This document shows positions 46,224-54,970 of a stretch of DNA of 64,000 nucleotides, piece after piece (the first letter of the stretch is position 1; every line of letters starts with the position of its first letter). The notes below the pieces were generated by a model that had not been told where the DNA came from, searched no databases, and saw only the letters and a program-made list of their open reading frames with translations. The stretch spans positions 1 through 64,000 of the forward strand of contig NZ_JBPZGY010000002.1 of assembly GCF_051857535.1 (NCBI RefSeq), read 5' to 3'. The stretch is from Roseateles_B sp051857535 (GTDB lineage: Bacteria > Pseudomonadota > Gammaproteobacteria > Burkholderiales > Burkholderiaceae_C). Made by a program: the position numbers and the translations under genes.

Positions 46224-47663
46224 TCAGCGCAGGCGCTCCTCGCGCATGGCCTGCAGTCGGCGCCAGAAGCGGGCGTCCTGCGAGGTGGCGAAGTTGATGC
46301 GCATGAGGCTGCCGGCCTGGCGGGTGGCGCTGAACAGCACGCCCGGCGCGATCAGCCAGCCCTCGTCCAGCATGCGCTGGGCCAGGCGTTCGGTGTCCAT
46401 GCCCACCTCCAGCCAGCCGAAGAGGCCGGCCGGCGGCGTAACGAAGCGGCAGCCGGCGGCCTCGGCCAGGGGCACGACGCGCTGGCGGGCGGCGTCCAGG
46501 CGGGCGATCACGCGCTCGGCATGGCGGCGCAGCGTGCCCTGCTCCAGGCACACGGCCACGGCGCGGTCCATCAGGGGGCTGGTGGTCAGCGTGGTCAGCA
46601 GCTTCTGCTCGGTCAGCTGGGCCACGACCTCGGGCGCCGCCGCCACGAAGCCCACGCGCCAGGCGGGCGTGAGGATCTTGGAGAAGCCCGAGACGTAGAG
46701 CGTGCGCCGCAGCCCGTCCAGGGCCGAGAGCCGCGGCGCGTGGTTGGGGGCCATGGAGGCGTAGGTGTCGTCCTCGACGATCTGGAAGTCCTGCGCCTCG
46801 GCCAGCTTGAGGATCTGGTGCGCGCGCGCCAGCGAGAGCGTGCCGCCCGTGGGGTTGTGCAGCACCGAGACCGTCACGTACATGCGTGGCCGGTGCTCCT
46901 GGGCCAGTTGGGTCATGATGGCCATGTCCGGCCCGTCTGCGCCGCGGGGCACGGGCAGCAGGCGCATGCCGGCCTGGGAGAGCCGGGCGTACTCGATGGA
47001 CCAGCCGGGATCGTCCACCAGCACGGCGTCGCCGGGTTGCAGCAGGCGCCGGGTGATCAGGTCCAGGGCATGGGTGGCGCCCACGGTGCTGATGATCTGG
47101 TCCGCCGGGGCGCTGATGCCCAGATCGTCCAGGCGGCGGGCCAGGGCCTGGCGCAGGCGCAGGTCGCCGCCGGGCTCGCCGTACTGCAGGGCCAGGGGGT
47201 CGTCCCCGTCGGTCTGGGCCAGCACGCGGCGCATGGCGCTCTGCAGCAGGGGCAGGTCCAGCCATTCGCCGGGCAGGGTGCCCAGGCCCGGGGCGTGGCG
47301 GGCGTCGGCCTGGAACATGCCGCGGATCAGCGCGGTGGCGTCCAGGGGCACGCCCTGGGGGATGCCTACCGGCGGGCGTGCGGGCTCGCTGCGCCCGGGT
47401 GCCACGGGCTGCGGCCGCAGGTCCCGCACGAAGAAGCCGCGCTGCTTGCGCGCCTCCACCAAGCCGGCGGCCAGCAACTGGTCATAGGCGGCGACCACGG
47501 TGTAGGGGCTCACGCGGTGATGGCGGGCGCATTCGCGCACCGAAGGCAGACGGCTGCCCGGCAGCAGCAGGCGCTGCTGGATGCGCTGGGAGAACCGCTG
47601 GGCGAGCTGCTGGGCCAGGGTCTGGCCGGCGTCGCGCTGCAGGGAGGCTGTGTCGGTGTGCAT
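46224..47663 (-). CDS. MocR/PdxR-type regulator with aminotransferase domain
   Basis: The 479-residue protein joins a GntR winged helix (~15-80; LPGSRLPSVRECARHHRVSP) to a class I aminotransferase-like domain that binds PLP through Lys in SGFSKILTPAWRVGF. Such regulators sense PLP or amino-acid derivatives. It is divergent from the amino-acid racemase gene, and a perfect 10-bp inverted repeat fills the space between them. The start at 47,663 abuts the first repeat arm. Confidence 0.9.
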   Translation of the reverse strand: MHTDTASLQRDAGQTLAQQLAQRFSQRIQQRLLLPGSRLPSVRECARHHRVSPYTVVAAYDQLLAAGLVEARKQRGFFVRDLRPQPVAPGRSEPARPPVGIPQGVPLDATALIRGMFQADARHAPGLGTLPGEWLDLPLLQSAMRRVLAQTDGDDPLALQYGEPGGDLRLRQALARRLDDLGISAPADQIISTVGATHALDLITRRLLQPGDAVLVDDPGWSIEYARLSQAGMRLLPVPRGADGPDMAIMTQLAQEHRPRMYVTVSVLHNPTGGTLSLARAHQILKLAEAQDFQIVEDDTYASMAPNHAPRLSALDGLRRTLYVSGFSKILTPAWRVGFVAAAPEVVAQLTEQKLLTTLTTSPLMDRAVAVCLEQGTLRRHAERVIARLDAARQRVVPLAEAAGCRFVTPPAGLFGWLEVGMDTERLAQRMLDEGWLIAPGVLFSATRQAGSLMRINFATSQDARFWRRLQAMREERLR

Positions 47664-47715
47664 GCCAGTACAGTTTCTAGTGCTGTCTGGACAAGTGTAT
47701 TGGTTCTGTACTGGC
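47664..47715. promoter_or_regulatory. MocR operator, 10-bp perfect inverted repeat
   Basis: GCCAGTACAG (47,664-47,673) and CTGTACTGGC (47,706-47,715) are exact complements 32 bp apart in the divergent gap. A partial copy CTGTCTGG lies between them. The left arm touches the regulator's start codon, as expected for autorepression and activation of the rightward racemase operon. Confidence 0.7.
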
Positions 47716-47736
47716 TGCGGGTCGTAGACTGGGCCG

Positions 47737-48453
47737 ATGCAGACGTCTTCTACCCGTGTTCTGGGACTGCTCGGCGGCATGAGCTGGGAGTCCAGCGCGC
47801 AGCTGTATGCCCTGATCAACCGCGAGGTGGCCGCCCGCCAGGGTGGGCTGCACAGCGCGCGCCTGCTGCTGTGGAGCGTGGACTTCGACGAGATCGCCAC
47901 CCTGCAGCGCGAGGATCGCTGGGACGAGGCAGGGCGCCTGCTGGGCGAGGCCGCGGCCGGCTTGCGTCGCGCCGGCGCCGGCGCTCTGATGCTGGCGACC
48001 AACACCATGCACCGGGTGGCCCCGGCCATCGAGGCCGGCGGCGGCCTGCCCCTGCTGCACCTGGTGGACCTGACGGCGCAGGCCCTGAAGCGCCAGGGCA
48101 TCAGCCGCGCCGCGCTGATGGGCACGCGCTACACCATGGTGCCGGGCTTCTACACCGAACGCATGAATGCCCAGGGCATCACCGTCCTGAGCCCCCAGGG
48201 CGAGGACGCCGAGGTGGTGCACCGCATCATCTTCGAGGAACTGTGCCGAGGCGATGTGCGCGCCAGCTCGCGCCAGGCCCTGCTGGACCAGGCCGGCCGC
48301 CTGGCCGCGCAGGGCGCACAGGCCTTGATCCTGGGCTGTACCGAACTGGGACTCTTGCTGGATGATGCGGTCCAGCAGGACTGCCCGCTGCCGTTCTTCG
48401 ACAGCACCCGCCTGCAGGCGCAGGCGGCTGCGGACTGGCTGCTGGCCCCGTGA
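47737..48453 (+). CDS. aspartate/glutamate racemase family protein
   Basis: The 238-residue protein has the two catalytic Cys regions' contexts: LGLLGGMSWESSAQLY at the N-terminus, LMLATNTMHRVAP (here Thr in place of the usual first Cys) and LILGCTELGLLL (second Cys). This is the single-Cys arrangement of YgeA-like broad-specificity or hydrolase members. It is the first gene of a rightward cluster under the MocR-type regulator. Confidence 0.88.
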   Translation: MQTSSTRVLGLLGGMSWESSAQLYALINREVAARQGGLHSARLLLWSVDFDEIATLQREDRWDEAGRLLGEAAAGLRRAGAGALMLATNTMHRVAPAIEAGGGLPLLHLVDLTAQALKRQGISRAALMGTRYTMVPGFYTERMNAQGITVLSPQGEDAEVVHRIIFEELCRGDVRASSRQALLDQAGRLAAQGAQALILGCTELGLLLDDAVQQDCPLPFFDSTRLQAQAAADWLLAP

Positions 48454-48514
48454 TTCCACCGGGGCCTTCGCCGGCCCCCCGACACTTTTCCGACGACTTG
48501 CTGGAGACAAGAAG

Positions 48515-49726
48515 ATGAGCACCACCCCCTGGAACCTGGCCCAACGCGCCGCGCGCATGAATCCGTCCATCATTCGCGAGATCCTCAAGGTCACCGAGAA
48601 GCCGGGCATCCTGTCCATGGCCGGCGGCCTGCCGTCGGCGGACACCTTCCCGGTCGAGGCCCTCAAGACCGCCTGCGACCGCGTGCTCTCGCTCAATGCC
48701 AAGGAATCCCTGCAGTACGCCGCCAGCGAGGGCTTCGCGCCGCTGCGCGAGTGGGTGGCCGCCCGCGTGGCGCGCTTGGGGCTGGAGTGCTCGCCGGACC
48801 AGGTGCTGATCACCAGCGGTTCGCAGCAGGGCCTGGACCTGGTCGGCAAGATCCTCTGCGATGCCGGCGCTCCCGTGGCCGTGGAGACGCCCACCTACCT
48901 CGGCGCCCTGCAGGCCTTCACGCCCTACGAGCCCCTCTTCACCAGCCTGGCCAGCGACCAGGAAGGCCCGCTGCCCGAGGCCTTCGGCCGCCTGGCCCAT
49001 GACGCGCCCGGCACCCGCTTCGCCTACCTGCTGCCCAACTACCAGAACCCCACCGGCCGCGTGATGAGCGCCGAGCGCCGCCAGGCCGTGATGGCCGCGG
49101 CCAAGGCCGCCAACGTGCCGGTCGTGGAAGACAACCCCTACGGTGACCTGTGGTTCGACGAGGAGCCGCCGGCCGCCCTGAGCTCGCTGTGGCCCGAGGG
49201 CTCCATCTACCTGGGTTCCTTCTCCAAGGTGCTGACCCCCGGCTTCCGTCTGGGCTACATCATCGCGCCCAAGGCCCTGTACCCCAAGCTGCTGCAGGCC
49301 AAGCAGGCCGCCGACCTCCACACCCCGGGCTTCAACCAGCGCGTGGTCTACGAGGTCATCAAGGACGGCTTCCTGGACCAGCACATTCCCAGCATCCGCG
49401 CCCGCTACAAGGCCAACCGCGATGCCATGGCCGCGGCCCTGGAGAAGTACCTGCCGGCCGGCTGCGAGTGGCAGAAGCCCAAGGGCGGCATGTTCTTCTG
49501 GATCCGCCTGCCCGAAGGCCTGGATGCCATGGCCCTGCTGCCCAAGGCTGTGGATGCCAACATCGCCTACGTGCCCGGCGCGGCCTTCTACGCCGCCAAT
49601 CCCGATCCGCGTGCCCTGCGCCTGTCCTTCGTGACCCTGACGCCGGAGTTGATCACCGAAGGCGTGGCCATCCTGGGGCGCGTGCTGGGCGAGGCGCTGG
49701 AGTCCGGCGTCCAGCCCACCCCTTGA
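48515..49726 (+). CDS. PLP-dependent aminotransferase (class I/II, LysN-like)
   Basis: The 403-residue enzyme has GGLPSADTFPVEALKTAC, ITSGSQQGLDLVG, YQNPTGRVMSAERR and the PLP lysine in GSFSKVLTPGFRLGY. It is like 2-aminoadipate or branched-chain/aromatic aminotransferases of the MocR-related group without a DNA-binding part. It follows the racemase gene by 61 bp and precedes a GNAT gene by 8 bp. Confidence 0.9.
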   Translation: MSTTPWNLAQRAARMNPSIIREILKVTEKPGILSMAGGLPSADTFPVEALKTACDRVLSLNAKESLQYAASEGFAPLREWVAARVARLGLECSPDQVLITSGSQQGLDLVGKILCDAGAPVAVETPTYLGALQAFTPYEPLFTSLASDQEGPLPEAFGRLAHDAPGTRFAYLLPNYQNPTGRVMSAERRQAVMAAAKAANVPVVEDNPYGDLWFDEEPPAALSSLWPEGSIYLGSFSKVLTPGFRLGYIIAPKALYPKLLQAKQAADLHTPGFNQRVVYEVIKDGFLDQHIPSIRARYKANRDAMAAALEKYLPAGCEWQKPKGGMFFWIRLPEGLDAMALLPKAVDANIAYVPGAAFYAANPDPRALRLSFVTLTPELITEGVAILGRVLGEALESGVQPTP

Positions 49727-49734
49727 GGCGCACC

Positions 49735-50226
49735 GTGGCGGACGAGGGCCTGCAACGTCAGCTCGGGGAGCGTCGCTACCGGCTGGGCTTCGCGCCGGCC
49801 GACATCGACGCCATCGCGGCCCATGCCTACCTGAGCCGGGCCTACTGGTCCGAAGGCATCCCCCTGGCCCTGGTGCAGCGGGCCATCGAGCATTCGCTGT
49901 GCATTGCGCTGCGTTGCGCTGAAGGCGAGGGGCCTGAGCACCAGGTGGGCTTCGCTCGCATGGTCACGGACCGGGCCAGCTACGCCTACCTCTGCGATGT
50001 CTACGTGTTGGAAGCTCACCGCCGCCAGGGCCTGGCCGACTGGATGATGCAGACCCTGCTGCAGCATCCGGACCTGCAGGGTCTGCGTCGCTTGCAGCTG
50101 GTCACGCGGGACATGCAGGCCCTCTACGCCCGCCACGGCTTCCAGCCCCTGGCCCATCCTGAGCGTGGCATGGAGATTGCCCGGCCCGGCTTGTACCTGC
50201 GCGACGGCACCCGGCCGCCGCCCTGA
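49735..50226 (+). CDS. GNAT N-acetyltransferase
   Basis: The 163-residue protein has a GNAT fold, with YLCDVYVLEAHRRQGLADWM carrying the acetyl-CoA loop (R-x-Q-G-L). The GTG at 49,735, 8 bp after the aminotransferase stop, was chosen as start. Substrate unknown; the operon context suggests an amino acid or amine. Confidence 0.83.
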   Translation: MADEGLQRQLGERRYRLGFAPADIDAIAAHAYLSRAYWSEGIPLALVQRAIEHSLCIALRCAEGEGPEHQVGFARMVTDRASYAYLCDVYVLEAHRRQGLADWMMQTLLQHPDLQGLRRLQLVTRDMQALYARHGFQPLAHPERGMEIARPGLYLRDGTRPPP

Positions 50227-50259
50227 GAAATTCCATCCTCACCGTCTGAAGGAGGCTTG

Positions 50260-51105
50260 ATGAGCCCGCGTTCGCGTCCCTTTGCCCAGGTCGATGTCTT
50301 CACGGCGGTGCCGCTCAAGGGCAATGCCCTGGCGGTGGTGGTGGACGGCACGGGTCTCGACGAGACCCAGATGCAGGCCTTCGCCCGCTGGACCAATCTC
50401 AGCGAAACCACCTTCCTGCTGCCGCCCACCCTGCCGGAGGCGGACTACCGCGTGCGCATCTTCACGCCCGGCGGCGAGCTGCCCTTCGCGGGCCATCCGA
50501 CCCTGGGCTCGGCCCATGTCTGGCTGAAGCACGGCGGCGTGCCCAGGACGCCGGGCCGCATCGTGCAGGAGAGCGCCATCGGTGCGGTGACCCTGCGCCA
50601 GGACGGCGAGCGCCTGGCCTTCGCCGCGCCGGCCCTGGTGCGCAGCGGCCCGGTGCCGGCGGATCTGCGCGCCCAGGTCGTGCGCTGCCTGCGTGTGGCG
50701 GACACGCAGTTGCTGGACGTGGTCTGGGTGGACAACGGCGGGCCGCCCTGGGTGGCCGCGCGAATGGAGACGGCCGAGGCTGTGCTGGCCCTGCAGCCGG
50801 ACTTCGGGGCCATGCAGGGCCTGGACCTGGGCGTGGTCGGCGCCTACCCGCCGGGGCATGAGCTGCAGTTCGAGGTGCGCGGCTTCGTGCCCGGCCTCTC
50901 GGTGCCCGAGGACCCGGTGACGGGCAGCCTCAATGCCGGCCTGGCCCTGTGGCTGATCGGCAGCGGTCTGGCTGCGTCGTCCTACGCGGCGGGGCAGGGC
51001 CGGGTGCTGGGCCGGGATGGCCGCATCCATGTCCGCAGCGAAGGCGGCACCTGCTGGATCGGCGGGGATGTCGTGTCCCTGATTGACGGGCACGTCTACT
51101 TGTGA
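50260..51105 (+). CDS. PhzF-family isomerase/epimerase
   Basis: The 281-residue protein has the PhzF signature: QVDVFTAVPLKGNALAVVVD at the N-terminus, NLSETTFLLPP with the catalytic Glu, RIFTPGGELPFAGHPTLGSA, and VPEDPVTGSLNAGLALWL. Family members catalyse proton shifts on small acids; the substrate here is unknown. GGAGG lies seven bases before the ATG at 50,260. Confidence 0.9.
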   Translation: MSPRSRPFAQVDVFTAVPLKGNALAVVVDGTGLDETQMQAFARWTNLSETTFLLPPTLPEADYRVRIFTPGGELPFAGHPTLGSAHVWLKHGGVPRTPGRIVQESAIGAVTLRQDGERLAFAAPALVRSGPVPADLRAQVVRCLRVADTQLLDVVWVDNGGPPWVAARMETAEAVLALQPDFGAMQGLDLGVVGAYPPGHELQFEVRGFVPGLSVPEDPVTGSLNAGLALWLIGSGLAASSYAAGQGRVLGRDGRIHVRSEGGTCWIGGDVVSLIDGHVYL

Positions 51106-51130
51106 GGCCCTGAACACGGCGGGAGATGTC

Positions 51131-51709
51131 ATGGACATGGATCATCTGGTGGTCGCTGCGGCCACGCTGGAAGACGGGGTGGCCTGGTGCGAGCGGACGC
51201 TGGGTGTGCATCCGGTGCCAGGCGGCAAGCATGCGCTGATGGGCACGCACAATGCCCTGCTCAACATCAGCTCGGCCACGCATCCGCGCTGCTACCTGGA
51301 AATCATCGCCATCGATCCTGAGGCGCCGCGGCCCGGCCGTGCGCGCTGGTTCGACCTGGATCAGCCCGAGCTGCGTCAGTGCCTGGCCCAGAGGCCAGGC
51401 CTCATCCACTGGGTTGCCCGGGTGCCCGGTCTTGAGGCCACGCTGTCCCAATGGCGCAGTGAAGGCGTGGATGCCGGCCAGCCTGTGGCGGCCTCGCGCG
51501 GCCTGCTGAGCTGGCAGATCGCCCTGCGCGAGGATGGCCGGCGGCTTCGTCGCGAAGGCCTGCCGGTGCTGATCGAATGGGGCGAGCGGCATCCCTGCGA
51601 TGCCCTGCCTGAGAGCCCTGTCCGCCTGAAGGCCTTCGAGGCCCGGGACGGCCTGCGGGCCTGGCTGGACACGCCTAGGGGAGAGACGATGCTGGAGGTG
51701 ATCGGGTGA
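51131..51709 (+). CDS. VOC-superfamily (glyoxalase-like) protein
   Basis: The 192-residue protein has MDMDHLVVAAATLEDGVAWC and two beta-alpha-beta-beta-beta-like halves typical of glyoxalase-like domain 3. His5 is a possible metal ligand. It overlaps the alaX-type gene by 4 bp (GTGA), so they are translationally coupled. Confidence 0.82.
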   Translation: MDMDHLVVAAATLEDGVAWCERTLGVHPVPGGKHALMGTHNALLNISSATHPRCYLEIIAIDPEAPRPGRARWFDLDQPELRQCLAQRPGLIHWVARVPGLEATLSQWRSEGVDAGQPVAASRGLLSWQIALREDGRRLRREGLPVLIEWGERHPCDALPESPVRLKAFEARDGLRAWLDTPRGETMLEVIG

Positions 51710-52428
51710 CGCAGGACCTGTTCCGGGACGATGCAGGGCTTCTGGAGTGCAGGGCCCGGTTGCTGCGCGTGGACGAGCGAGGCCTGCTGGTGGACCGCAC
51801 CGTGTTTTACCCGCAAGGCGGCGGGCAGGCCGGTGATGCGGGCGAGATGGTGCTGGCCGACGGCCGCGTGATCGCCATCGCTGACACCCGCAAGGGCGAG
51901 GGCCTGGAGATCCTGCACCTGCCCGCGGCGGGGCAGGCGCTGGAGGGGCTGATGCCTGGCCAGGACGTGCAACTGCGCATCGATGCCCAGCGGCGCCGGG
52001 CGCACATGCGCTTTCACACGGCCACACACCTGCTGTGCGCACTGGTGCCGCATCCGGTGGACGGCTGCTCCATCACCGCGGGCTATGCGCGACTGGACTT
52101 CCACATGAGCGAGCCCCTGGACAAGGAGGCCCTGACGGCGGGCCTGGCCCGCCTGGTGGCCGAGGCACGTCCCGTCCGGCTGAGCTGGATCACCGACGCC
52201 GAGTTGGACGCCAACCCCGGCCTCGTGCGCAGCATGAGCGTGCAGCCGCCGCGCGGCAGCGGCCGCGTGCGCCTGGTCGAGATCCAGGGCGTGGACCTGC
52301 AGCCCTGCGGCGGGACCCATGTGGCGAACACCGCCGACATCGGCGCCGTCGTCGTCACGAAGATCGAGAAGAAGTCCGCCAAGACCCGGCGGGTCGTGCT
52401 GGGCTTTGCCCAGTCAGGCGAAGCCTGA
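51706..52428 (+). CDS. alanyl-tRNA editing protein (AlaX-like)
   Basis: The 240-residue protein is a free-standing editing domain that deacylates mischarged Ser- or Gly-tRNA(Ala). The zinc motifs HTATH in MRFHTATHLLCA and C-x3-H in QPCGGTHVANTADIG are present, plus the N-terminal FYPQGGGQAGD. A GTG start at 51,706 overlaps the VOC gene. The last ~16 codons are the first copy of a 119-bp tandem repeat. Confidence 0.92.
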   Translation: MTQDLFRDDAGLLECRARLLRVDERGLLVDRTVFYPQGGGQAGDAGEMVLADGRVIAIADTRKGEGLEILHLPAAGQALEGLMPGQDVQLRIDAQRRRAHMRFHTATHLLCALVPHPVDGCSITAGYARLDFHMSEPLDKEALTAGLARLVAEARPVRLSWITDAELDANPGLVRSMSVQPPRGSGRVRLVEIQGVDLQPCGGTHVANTADIGAVVVTKIEKKSAKTRRVVLGFAQSGEA

Positions 52429-52886
52429 GGCGGACTTCTTCGGGGAGTCCTCATATCGGCGCAGCCGATGTGAGGGCGCACCAGAAGCCCCTTGTATCCA
52501 AGACCCGGCGGGTCGTGCTGGGCTTTGCCCAGTCAGGCGAAGCCTGAGGCGGACTTCTTCGGGGAGTCCTCATATCGGCGCAGCCGATGCGAGGGCGCAC
52601 CAGAAGCCCCTTGTATCCAAGACCCGGCGGGTCGTGCTGGGCTTTGCCCAGTCAGGCGAAGCCTGAGGCGGACTTCTTCGGGGAGTCCTCATATCGGCGT
52701 AGCCGATGTGAGGGCGCACCAGAAGCCCCTTGTATCCAAGACCCGGCGGGTCGTGCTGGGCTTTGCCCAGTCAGGCGAAGCCTGAGGCGGACTTCTTCGG
52801 GGAGTCCTCATATCGGCGCAGCCGATGTGAGGGCGCACCAGAAGCCCCTTGTATCCAAGACCCGGCGGGTCGTGCTGGGCTTTGCC
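52381..52886. repeat. 119-bp tandem repeat array, four full copies plus a partial fifth
   Basis: Units start at 52,381, 52,500, 52,619, 52,738 and 52,857; the fifth stops matching after ~30 bp. Copies are near-identical, differing at about two sites. Each unit holds three potential hairpins: TCAGGC-GAA-GCCTGA, GGACTTC-N5-GGAGTCC and CATATCGGC-GCA-GCCGATGTG (52,414-52,472 in copy one). The first copy includes the end of the AlaX-type gene and its stop codon. The remaining 490-bp gap to 52,919 holds no other gene. Confidence 0.95.
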
Positions 52887-52919
52887 TCCTCAGCCGAGGC
52901 GTGAGGGGGCGCCAGCCGC

Positions 52920-53402
52920 TCAGTGGCCCTTCTGCTTGAAGCTGTCGTGGCAGGCCTTGCAGCTCTGGCCCACGGCGCCCGCGGCGATCTTCACGTCTTC
53001 CTGCTTGCCGGACTTGACCGCCGCCTGCAGCTTGCCGACCTCGGCCTGCAGCTTGTCGGCAGCCTCCTGGAATTTGGCCGATTGGCTCCAGACCTCGGGC
53101 AGGGCTTCACTGCCCTTGACCTTCTCGCTGCCCGGCACGAAGGCGGTGAAGGGCAGCTTGGACACGACGGCGATCACGGCCATGTTGTCCTCGACCGCCT
53201 TGGCGTCATAGGGCGCCTTGCCCTGGGCCATGTCGTTGAGGCGCTTGAAGTGCGTGGCCATCAGCTCGAAGCCGGCTCGACGGTACTCGACGGCATCGGC
53301 GGGGCGCTTGAAGGCGCTCTGTGCCTGGGCGCTGCCCAGCGCGCAGGCGAAGCACAGCAGGGCCAGCAGGGGGGTGCGGGACTTGGTGGGGATCGAATGC
53401 AT
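52920..53402 (-). CDS. cytochrome c'
   Basis: The 160-residue exported haem protein has a signal peptide (MHSIPTKSRTPLLALLCFAC to AQAQ), a helical body and the haem-binding CKACH close to the C-terminus, the diagnostic position for cytochrome c'. It binds NO and may buffer nitrosative stress. GGAGA precedes the ATG at 53,402. It is divergent from a cytochrome b561 gene 181 bp away. Confidence 0.93.
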   Translation of the reverse strand: MHSIPTKSRTPLLALLCFACALGSAQAQSAFKRPADAVEYRRAGFELMATHFKRLNDMAQGKAPYDAKAVEDNMAVIAVVSKLPFTAFVPGSEKVKGSEALPEVWSQSAKFQEAADKLQAEVGKLQAAVKSGKQEDVKIAAGAVGQSCKACHDSFKQKGH

Positions 53403-53583
53403 GAGGTCTCCGTGTAGGGCTTGGGGGCAGTCCGGCGGGGCCGGAACGGGTCGGCGCAGTGTAGGCCAGGGCCCGGCGGGGCGGCTGGCGTGGCGGTGGC
53501 GCCTGTGGTGCGGCGCCATCGGGCAAGGGCGGCTTTCGCAGCGCCGACTTGGGTTCGTTCCGGGGCTCGGGTATCGTTGACGC

Positions 53584-54276
53584 ATGAAGGATCTCGCCAC
53601 TCACCAAACCCTTAGGGTCTGGGATCTGCCTACCCGCCTCTTCCATTGGGGGCTGGTGGTGGCCGTCGCAGGGGCAGTGGTCTGCGCCAAGATGGGTGGC
53701 AACGCCATGGCCTGGCACCTGCGTTTCGGCTATGTGGTGCTGGCGCTGCTGGTGTTCCGGCTTTTGTGGGGCCTGTTCGGTGGGCACTGGTCTCGCTGGC
53801 GGCAGATGCTTTACGGACCTGCGGCGACCTGGCGCTACCTTCGGGGACAGGCCTTGCCTGACGACCACTTCGACGTCGGTCACAACCCTCTGGGCGCGCT
53901 CTCGGTGCTGGCCATGCTGGCCTGGCTGGCGGTGCAGGTGGGTTCGGGCCTGATCTCCGACGATGAGGTGGCGACCACCGGCCCCATGGCGGCCTGGGTG
54001 AGCAGTGAGACCAGTCTGTCCTGGACGGACTACCACCAGCACCTGGGGCAGTGGGGGCTCTACGGCATGCTGAGCCTGCACATCGGCGCGGTGCTGTTTC
54101 ATCAATGGTTCAAGCGCCGCCAGTTGATCGGCCCCATGCTCGTGGGCGACAAGCTGGCGCCGGCCCATCTCCAAGGCAGCCGGGACTCCGCGGCCACCCG
54201 GCTTTTTGCGCTGACCCTGCTGACAGCCTGTGCGGCGGCGGTGTATCTGCTCGTCAGCCTTGGGGCGCCGGCCTGA
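53584..54276 (+). CDS. cytochrome b561-family membrane protein
   Basis: The 230-residue membrane protein has four helices with haem-ligand His in PTRLFHWGLVV, WHLRFGYVVLAL, WTDYHQHLGQWGLYGML and SLHIGAVLFHQWFKRRQL. It transfers electrons across the inner membrane and could serve the divergent cytochrome c'. Such pairs are common in betaproteobacteria. Confidence 0.92.
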   Translation: MKDLATHQTLRVWDLPTRLFHWGLVVAVAGAVVCAKMGGNAMAWHLRFGYVVLALLVFRLLWGLFGGHWSRWRQMLYGPAATWRYLRGQALPDDHFDVGHNPLGALSVLAMLAWLAVQVGSGLISDDEVATTGPMAAWVSSETSLSWTDYHQHLGQWGLYGMLSLHIGAVLFHQWFKRRQLIGPMLVGDKLAPAHLQGSRDSAATRLFALTLLTACAAAVYLLVSLGAPA

Positions 54277-54372
54277 GAGCGAGGCCCGCGCCCAGGGGCT
54301 CGCCCGGCGCTTGCCCTGGCAGTCGCCTCCCGACAACGGCGGTGCCTGCGGCCTGGGTACACTGGCCTGCCT

Positions 54373-54867
54373 ATGGATGCATCGAACCAGATCGAACTGA
54401 TCAGTCCCGATAGCCCCCAGATGTGGGAGGAAGCGCGAGAGATCCTGCGTGAATACGCGCAGAGCCTTGCGGTGGACCTGTGTTTCCAGGGCTTTGAGCA
54501 GGAGCTGCTGCAACTGCCCGGCGAATATGCGCAGCCCTCGGGCTTGCTGCTGCTGGCCCTGGTGGATGGTCAGGTGGCCGGCTCCGGCGCCTTTCGCAAT
54601 CTGCCTGACGTGGACTACGCCAACGCCTGCGAAATGAAGCGCCTGTATGTGAGGCCGGCCTTCCGCCGCTTCGGGCTGGGGCGCATCATGGCTCAGACGC
54701 TGATCGAGCGTGCCACCCAGGCCGGCTACTCGGCCATGCTGCTGGACACCCTGGACGATATGGAAGCCGCGCGCGGTCTCTACGGCAATCTCGGCTTCCA
54801 GACCGTGCCGCCGTACTACTACAACCCCATTCCAGGCGCCCATTACCTCAAGGTCGACCTGGCCTGA
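54373..54867 (+). CDS. GNAT N-acetyltransferase
   Basis: The 164-residue protein is a GNAT enzyme: CEMKRLYVRPAFRRFGLGRI carries the acetyl-CoA loop R-x-F-G-L-G, and YSAMLLDTLDDMEAARGLYG and LGFQTVPPYYYNPIPGA complete the fold. The substrate is unknown. It stands between b561 and the SMP-30 gene with gaps of ~100 bp. Confidence 0.88.
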   Translation: MDASNQIELISPDSPQMWEEAREILREYAQSLAVDLCFQGFEQELLQLPGEYAQPSGLLLLALVDGQVAGSGAFRNLPDVDYANACEMKRLYVRPAFRRFGLGRIMAQTLIERATQAGYSAMLLDTLDDMEAARGLYGNLGFQTVPPYYYNPIPGAHYLKVDLA

Positions 54868-54970
54868 GCGAGGCCGATGCCTGCGCACGCCGGCTGGCGG
54901 GCTGAGGGGGGGCGGGGTTACGTCCGATTACCCCGCTAGCATGGCTGCCTAGCCTTCACGTAGCGCCGCC

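Noticed and set aside
52381..52886. 119-bp repeats as a CRISPR array
   Set aside because: Copies abut directly with no unique spacers, the unit is far too long, and no cas gene is present.
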